NCBI RefSeq assembly: GCF_019649055.1
Contig: NW_026570274.1
Location: 806,001-870,000 of the forward strand
Source: Paramacrobiotus metropolitanus
Taxonomy: Eukaryota; Tardigrada; Eutardigrada; Parachela; Macrobiotidae
Reading direction: 5' to 3'
Length of the DNA stretch: 64,000 bases
Positions within the stretch are counted from its first letter, which is position 1, and the number at the start of each line of letters is the position of its first letter. Made by a program: the position numbers and the translations under genes. Positions 59,201 through 64,000 of this stretch are shown one piece after another. The notes under the pieces are model-generated. The model worked only from the letters and a program-made list of their open reading frames with translations. It searched no databases and had not been told where the DNA came from.

Positions 59201-60317
59201 CTCCGAATGAGCGCTGCAGAAGACAGAACCGGATTCTTGTTACATCGTTACGCAATGTTGTGCTGGCATGAAATCGGTAGGCAGCACGTTACAAAAGACA
59301 AACTTTTCTGCCTGAAAGCTTTGGATATTACAAAACCGTTAAGATGGACTGCTGTTTCTGTCTGGCAACAATAAAACAATATTACCTATGTCGACAGGTT
59401 TTGTGGTCGACTTGCCGTAACCCAGCTTCTTTGTCGACACTAAATTCTGTAGGTGAAACGTTTCCTGAGACCTGACGTGTCTCACACTGGTATCGCACAC
59501 TGGTATCGTACTTTGTATTAATTTTGTGGTTTTTATAGGTTTTGTTTTGCGATTCGTTTCGCCGACATAATTACGCATCACTAGGTCCGATAGCTGCTTG
59601 GTTCGTCTTGTGGTGGGGATATTTTACTTATCAAAAAACGATTCTAGATCTATTTATCGAAAAGAAGTTTTATAATTATTTTGACCTTCGACGCGTTAGA
59701 CGACAGCTCGACTCCCTCCAACAGACAGTGCTGTAACTGCCTCTAAACGGTGCATTTTCAACGACGTAATACTCTCTGAAAATGCTGTTTATTGCTATTA
59801 ATACCCAGAGCAAACACGACAGTAGGAGTGACCTTTAAACCCGAGAGAATGCCGTGTACTCTCGAGAAAATGGGTAGTGCCTAAAGTGTACAACGGGAAT
59901 ATTCATGAACATACTGTATACGACTGTACTATTCATGAGGAAGAAAAAGAGTGTTTGAAAAGTCCCACGGCAACATATTTCAAAATGTCACACATTTCAT
60001 AAGATCATAATCGCCATAACAGGGTATTTTGTGAGCAATGCTCGTCTCTGCATATATATTCTGAAAAAAAAGATTATAATTTAGGTCAATAACAGGTACA
60101 AATGGCCTGATATGGGCAATCATCAAACGCCCATCAGGAAAGATATTTGCGCTGTAAACTTACACCATGGCAAAAATGGGCCAGTTTATCCGATGATAGC
60201 CACACGTGCTAATCAGCCTGAACCGTCGAGGGCCATGACCTTTCCGTTTCCTACCGAACGAGACACACGCGTAAACTAGCCGCTGGTTTAATCATTGCGG
60301 ACCTGCGGTGGTCGTTC
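59201..60317. other. Intergenic right of the LTR element
   Basis: No gene supported; ORFs at 59174-59374 and 59542-59736 show no recognisable features. Two AAAGGTCA words (about 59829 and 60236) occur here, outside the element. Confidence 0.45.
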
Positions 60318-60824
60318 ACTGGGCCAGGTCAATTGCATCTGGGTAACCATTGCGCGTCGGGTAACGGAGAAACGCGTAAAAATCTGTCCATGACTCAGCG
60401 AAAAATTTATCGTCCAATCGTAAGTCGAGTACGCTTCCGTGGCAAGAAAGAAATTGAACAACTGAATAACTGAAGTGGAACCGAAAATTTTATTTTTGAT
60501 GCTTTAATGTGGTAGTACGTCAAAAAAGTTAATTCTGAGTTTACGAGTGTGATCTGGGTCGCTGGATGCACTTTTGGTTCAAACAAACAAAATTTTGTTC
60601 ATCTGTGCAGGAGAGTACGAGTTACTCGCAGTTTGGGTAACGGTTGCGCTTCGATTTCGAAGCGCAACGGTTACACGCACGGGTAAGCTGAAAACCCATC
60701 CCAGAATTCTGGTTTACCAATCAAATCGTTTACCTGCTTACGCGCCGTGACGTCATGATTTTTTACCCGACTGCCGCTTGCGCGTCGCGTAAGACTTACA
60801 CAGAGCAATTGACCTGGCCCACTG
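60318..60824. mobile_element. Inverted-repeat element, about 507 bp (MITE-like)
   Basis: The ends are inverted repeats of about 29 bp, cactgggccaggtcaattgc at the left and the complement of cagtgggccaggtcaattgc at the right. Gcgcgtcg motifs lie inside both ends. An internal hairpin at 60637-60674 (gttgcgcttcga with tcgaagcgcaac) is perfect over 12 bp. There is no ORF of note and no clear target duplication, so superfamily is open. Confidence 0.7.
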
Positions 60825-61040
60825 ATATGGAACGGCTTTGGACGATTTTAGTGTCGAGAAGTACGTTTATTCAGCGCCCTGAACGTGTAATATCCAAAAG
60901 ATTTACTGATATGGAATAATCATTGCATGCTTCTACTTTTTACGTTATTCTGTGCTGTTTGTCTACCCATCGGTTCAAAAAATACCCATATCCATCTGAA
61001 CGTTGTTTATCCTGCCTCGGTGACAATACAAGCGCTTGTA

Positions 61041-61440
61041 CTAGTAAACAGGCACATAAACTCGCCGAAAACCCAGAGGAATCTTAGGTAGTTGCTAATA
61101 TTGTCGACGACTTGACGCTTCTAATGATCCACTTGATGAGGTCCAATAAAGACAATGTCAAAAGATATCGGAGTTGCGGGGATCGGGCATAAACCAGCAC
61201 GATAAAACTGTTACTCACGTAACTAAATGGCTAAGGCCATAGTACTCGTATATAGCTAAGGCCATATACGAGTACTAGTACAAGTAGCCTACAAAAAGCG
61301 TACTGGCTGAACTCTTGGTGAAGCCTCCAAGGATGCGTTGGAAAAAGTGCTCTCGCTGGTGCCAGATATATTGTCAGATGTGCTCTCGCTGGTATCCGCT
61401 AAGCTGGGAATTGTTGTACATCAGATGCGCTATGATGTGG
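61041..61440 (-). pseudogene. G7: N-terminal receptor fragment
   Basis: Matches the first ~110 codons of G6 in order: the Ser-rich N-terminus, the TM1 region (ttactc..taact), the loop corresponding to RSPQLR, TM2 (gaggtccaataaagacaat) and the start of the TM3 loop. Sequence after the conserved Cys region is missing. A hairpin (tagtactcgtatat with its complement, 61240-61277) disrupts TM1. Multiple indels prevent a continuous frame. Confidence 0.75.
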
Positions 61441-61589
61441 GTCACAAACAAATTCTTATTACAAGCAACAGTAACGTCCTGATATTATGCTAGTTTTTCC
61501 GAATTTTAGTTTCGCCGGTCGACAGATTGCTACAGCTCATAAGTGGCTTTTCATACGTCATTCTTGAATTACTATGTATAAATTAGTGT

Positions 61590-61834
61590 GCACAAGTGGC
61601 AACATTCACGGCAAAACTGATTATTCCATACAAAAAGGATCAAACGGAAAAAAATTTAGCGACAGCAAAATCAGAAGATCAGAAGATTGCATATGTACGT
61701 GTCGTCATAGGTTATCGGTTCCGAAACAAAGCTCAGTTATTCAATTTTATAAGTAATTACTACTACATAGAACAGTTACCAATCTCAAATGACATTTTCT
61801 CAAGTAAAGCATTCACACGGCGAAACCATCATTT
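61590..61834. repeat. Conserved Z-gene 3'-flank block, copy at Z8
   Basis: Diverged copy of the block at 19492 and 23690 (gtggcaacattcacggcaaa, aaaaaggatcaaacgg, ggttccgaaacaaagctca). One plus-strand frame (61596-61853) is open but does not align in frame with the 23-kb copy throughout. Confidence 0.5.
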
Positions 61835-63003
61835 TCACAAGCTCATCAAATAACTCACTGCACGATCTAGCGAGCGATCCCGAGGTGGCGATGCTGATCG
61901 ACAATCTATGCCGGCCACTTCAGGCTCCGTTAAACAGCGATGTGGATGTCCTGCACCTTCAGTTTCCAGGTCGGTTATGTTTGACGTGACCACTGATTTC
62001 CTCTCTACGGTGATCTTGGGTGGAGACGTACCGCGTATGGTAACTTGAACTGCTGTTGTACCGTCAGCGTTGTATACCGTAACAAGAAACCTGTCGCCGG
62101 GTATCACCGACTTTCTCATCGAATCGGAAAGGTCCTGTGAAAAAGGTACACTCATGCTTCTCTCCCGTAAACGCGGCGTACTGTTCACCGCTGCTGACGA
62201 AGACCTTTCGGTACCGTCCAATTTATCCGAGGAAGAATTGGTAAAGCGACGTTTACGTAATGCCGGTTTTGTAATGGCCGAACGCTGTGTTAGTGGCACA
62301 GGAAGCTCAGAACTTTCCAACGAGATCTCCGATACAGGGGCGCTGTTCCGGTCCTGTCTGTCATTTCGTAATTTCATCCCTTCTTTAGGATCTTCGGAAT
62401 CCACTCTGTCCGCCGAAGGACTGGAAAAGCGACGCTTACGAGATGCGGCCGATTTTGTACCGGTTGAGCGCTTCGCTGACGTCAGTGGCACAGGCAGCTC
62501 GGAACTCCGCGATGAATCCTCTGATGCATGTTTGTTCTGCCTGTGCTGAGCGTTATTCCGCAGTTTCGTGCTTTCTTTTAGGTCTTTGGGATGCAGTCCG
62601 ATGGCACGCTTTTTATCGCTCTCTTCCCACACGCCGTCTATTCGTTCTCCCAGCTTCGTCATGGCATTGCCCTGATACGGGCGATAGTAGAGATATTTCT
62701 TCGGCAACCGACCATGAAGATAATCCTGTCGGTCTGACGATCGTGCATTCCATTTCGCCATATCATGCAGGGATATTTATTGTTTTTATTTCCACCCAAC
62801 AGATGTCGCAGAGCATCGTTGCGCTTCCCTTTTCCGATCGATTTGTCGCAGTATGGGCAAAACCAAGCTCTACTTTGTCGCCTGCCCGTTCCTTGGTGTG
62901 AGGTATTCTTCGAACGTTCGGAGTCCGACTGTCGTACGGAATCACCATGGGTTGGCGTGCGACTGGAAGCGGATCGACGGTTTTTCTTGTCTTTCTTACA
63001 CAT
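61835..63003 (-). pseudogene. Z8: Z gene with a single-base frameshift
   Basis: It starts MCKKDKKNRRSASSRT at 63003, with the finger AWFCPYCDKSIGKG..RHLLG..KYPC. Just after MIWRNGMHD the frame is lost near 62739, where the DNA is one base shorter than in Z5. The second frame then reads DYLHGRLPKKYLYYRPYQG, AMTKLGER, two repeat modules (DLKESTKLRNNAQHR.., DPKEGMKLRNDRQDR..), FLVTVYNADGTTAVQVTIRG and RDRSLDRAVSYLMSL, ending at 61835. Everything else is intact, so this is a very recent pseudogene or an assembly error. A 3' splice site (ttttcag/gcaaacgcc) precedes the ATG. Confidence 0.82.
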
Positions 63004-63950
63004 GGCGTTTGCCTGAAAACTGATACATATTATGCTTCACGAAAAACAGCATCCATCAAAAACTGCGTAAAGCAGGTTTTCTCTAAATTCGCACTTTATT
63101 AAGCTCAAAAAGCCTGGAAGAACCTACAGTTAGGTATACACAACCGAGCAAAAATTGAAGGTCGTAGCATATTTCTTGCAGACTTACAGTCCACAAATCC
63201 ACTTCTCGAGACACGATATTGGATTGGAATGGCCTCTCGCTTTTGGAGTTGGATCCGGAATGAAATCGAAAGTCATCTGAAAAACAAGGTTAAATTTAGA
63301 CAGCTAAATCGTAAGAGCGTTTGAGGATGGCCTATAGCCTAGTTTAATCTCGCCGTCATGAGCTTTCGTTCCAGGGTCACGGTGTACACTGTATCCGCCT
63401 AGTACGGCGATCAGGCATAGCAATGCCCCAGTATCATGATTTTCTGCTGGAGTATCAGTTGTTTTGTCTACTTTTATTATATGTTTTCTCCCATTTATTC
63501 CCTTTTATGAAAAAAAACTATTTTTTAGGGACACCCCTGTTCCCCCATATTGTAGATGTATAGGGTAATCCTATACAAAGTAGTGACAAGTACATAAGTA
63601 GCACTAACTATAATACCAGGCAGCAGCAGCAGCTTTTTCCAACCGCAGCTTGTCATTGCAAGCTCCGGATGGCATCAAAAAGTGACCAGATGGCGCCGCA
63701 CAGTGGAAAACCGGGCACGTAATCGTATTTACGAAAGGTATCGCTTCGCCCACATAAAAATTCATCACAAGATTCGATGGCTGCTGTTTTCGTTTAATGG
63801 TGGCCGGTGGAAATGCATATTACAAAAATCGAACGTAACTGCTAAAACGAAAGTTTACTATGTCCTCTGACCTGGTCCTATACCGACAGTTCTATGCCTG
63901 TTCGAACAATTCCACGACAAATACTTTTCATTTTAATCAATAGTTTCATA
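63004..63950. other. Intergenic upstream of Z8
   Basis: No gene supported. An ORF at 63682-63870 is short and featureless. If the acceptor before Z8 is used, a 5' exon should lie here; no donor could be chosen. Confidence 0.4.
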
Positions 63951-64000
63951 AATCACCGAAGACCAAGCGGAATCTTAGATAGCTGCTAATGTTGTTGACA
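63951..64000 (-). pseudogene. G8: receptor fragment at the window edge
   Basis: The minus strand reads VNNISSYLRFRLVFGDL then stop, matching VTNISNYLKFRWIFGEFLC of G6 (loop between TM2 and TM3). Similarity ends at about 63951, where a stop and unrelated sequence follow. The 5' part continues beyond the window. Confidence 0.6.

Overview
The window is animal nuclear DNA. Genes carry GT-AG introns, the 7-TM receptors are single-exon and have metazoan topology, and one protease carries peritrophin-like chitin-binding modules. That points to an invertebrate, probably an ecdysozoan; a tardigrade is a guess and nothing here proves it.

Most of the window is one tandem gene cluster, entirely on the minus strand, built from two co-duplicated gene types. 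G genes are divergent rhodopsin-class receptors: G1 1296-2393, G2 pseudo 6845-7420, G3 pseudo 10320-11250, G4 14941-15987, G5 20916-21968, G6 27681-28793, G7 pseudo 61041-61440, G8 fragment 63951-64000. Z genes encode an unrecognised family with an N-terminal CPYC zinc finger, a basic Ser/Thr-rich repeat region and a fixed C-terminal SLDRAVSYL tail: Z1 3839-4852, Z2 5523-6458, Z3 8355-9341, Z4 pseudo 19792-20446, Z5 23966-25714, Z6 pseudo 32216-34764, Z7 pseudo 39857-41262, Z8 pseudo 61835-63003. The types largely alternate, duplicated flanks are recognisable, and about half the copies are decaying, as expected of birth-and-death evolution. A six-exon cathepsin B-like gene (35508-38539) sits inside the cluster.

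From 41652 to 59200 lies a young, very large (about 17.5 kb) Ty3/Gypsy-like LTR retroelement on the minus strand. Its 359-bp LTRs differ at one base. It has an initiator-Met-tRNA-like primer site, a two-part coiled-coil Gag with a CCHC knuckle, a textbook -1 frameshift signal into protease, an extra domain of more than 900 codons before RT/RNase H, and an integrase broken by frameshifts. Two features stand out. The 8-mer AAAGGTCA (either strand) occurs roughly 85-90 times across the element, in both UTRs and in all three codon frames of the ORFs. The UTRs also hold a family of at least nine hairpins whose outer stems differ but remain self-complementary around a conserved CCGGC...CCG core.

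Smaller mobile DNA: a 1,096-bp non-autonomous hAT-like element with an 8-bp target duplication inside Z6, a 382-bp foldback element whose empty site survives in a paralogous flank, two other inverted-repeat elements (12578-12932 and 60318-60824), and two relics of a retrotransposon C-terminal ORF. All counts and alignments were done by eye.
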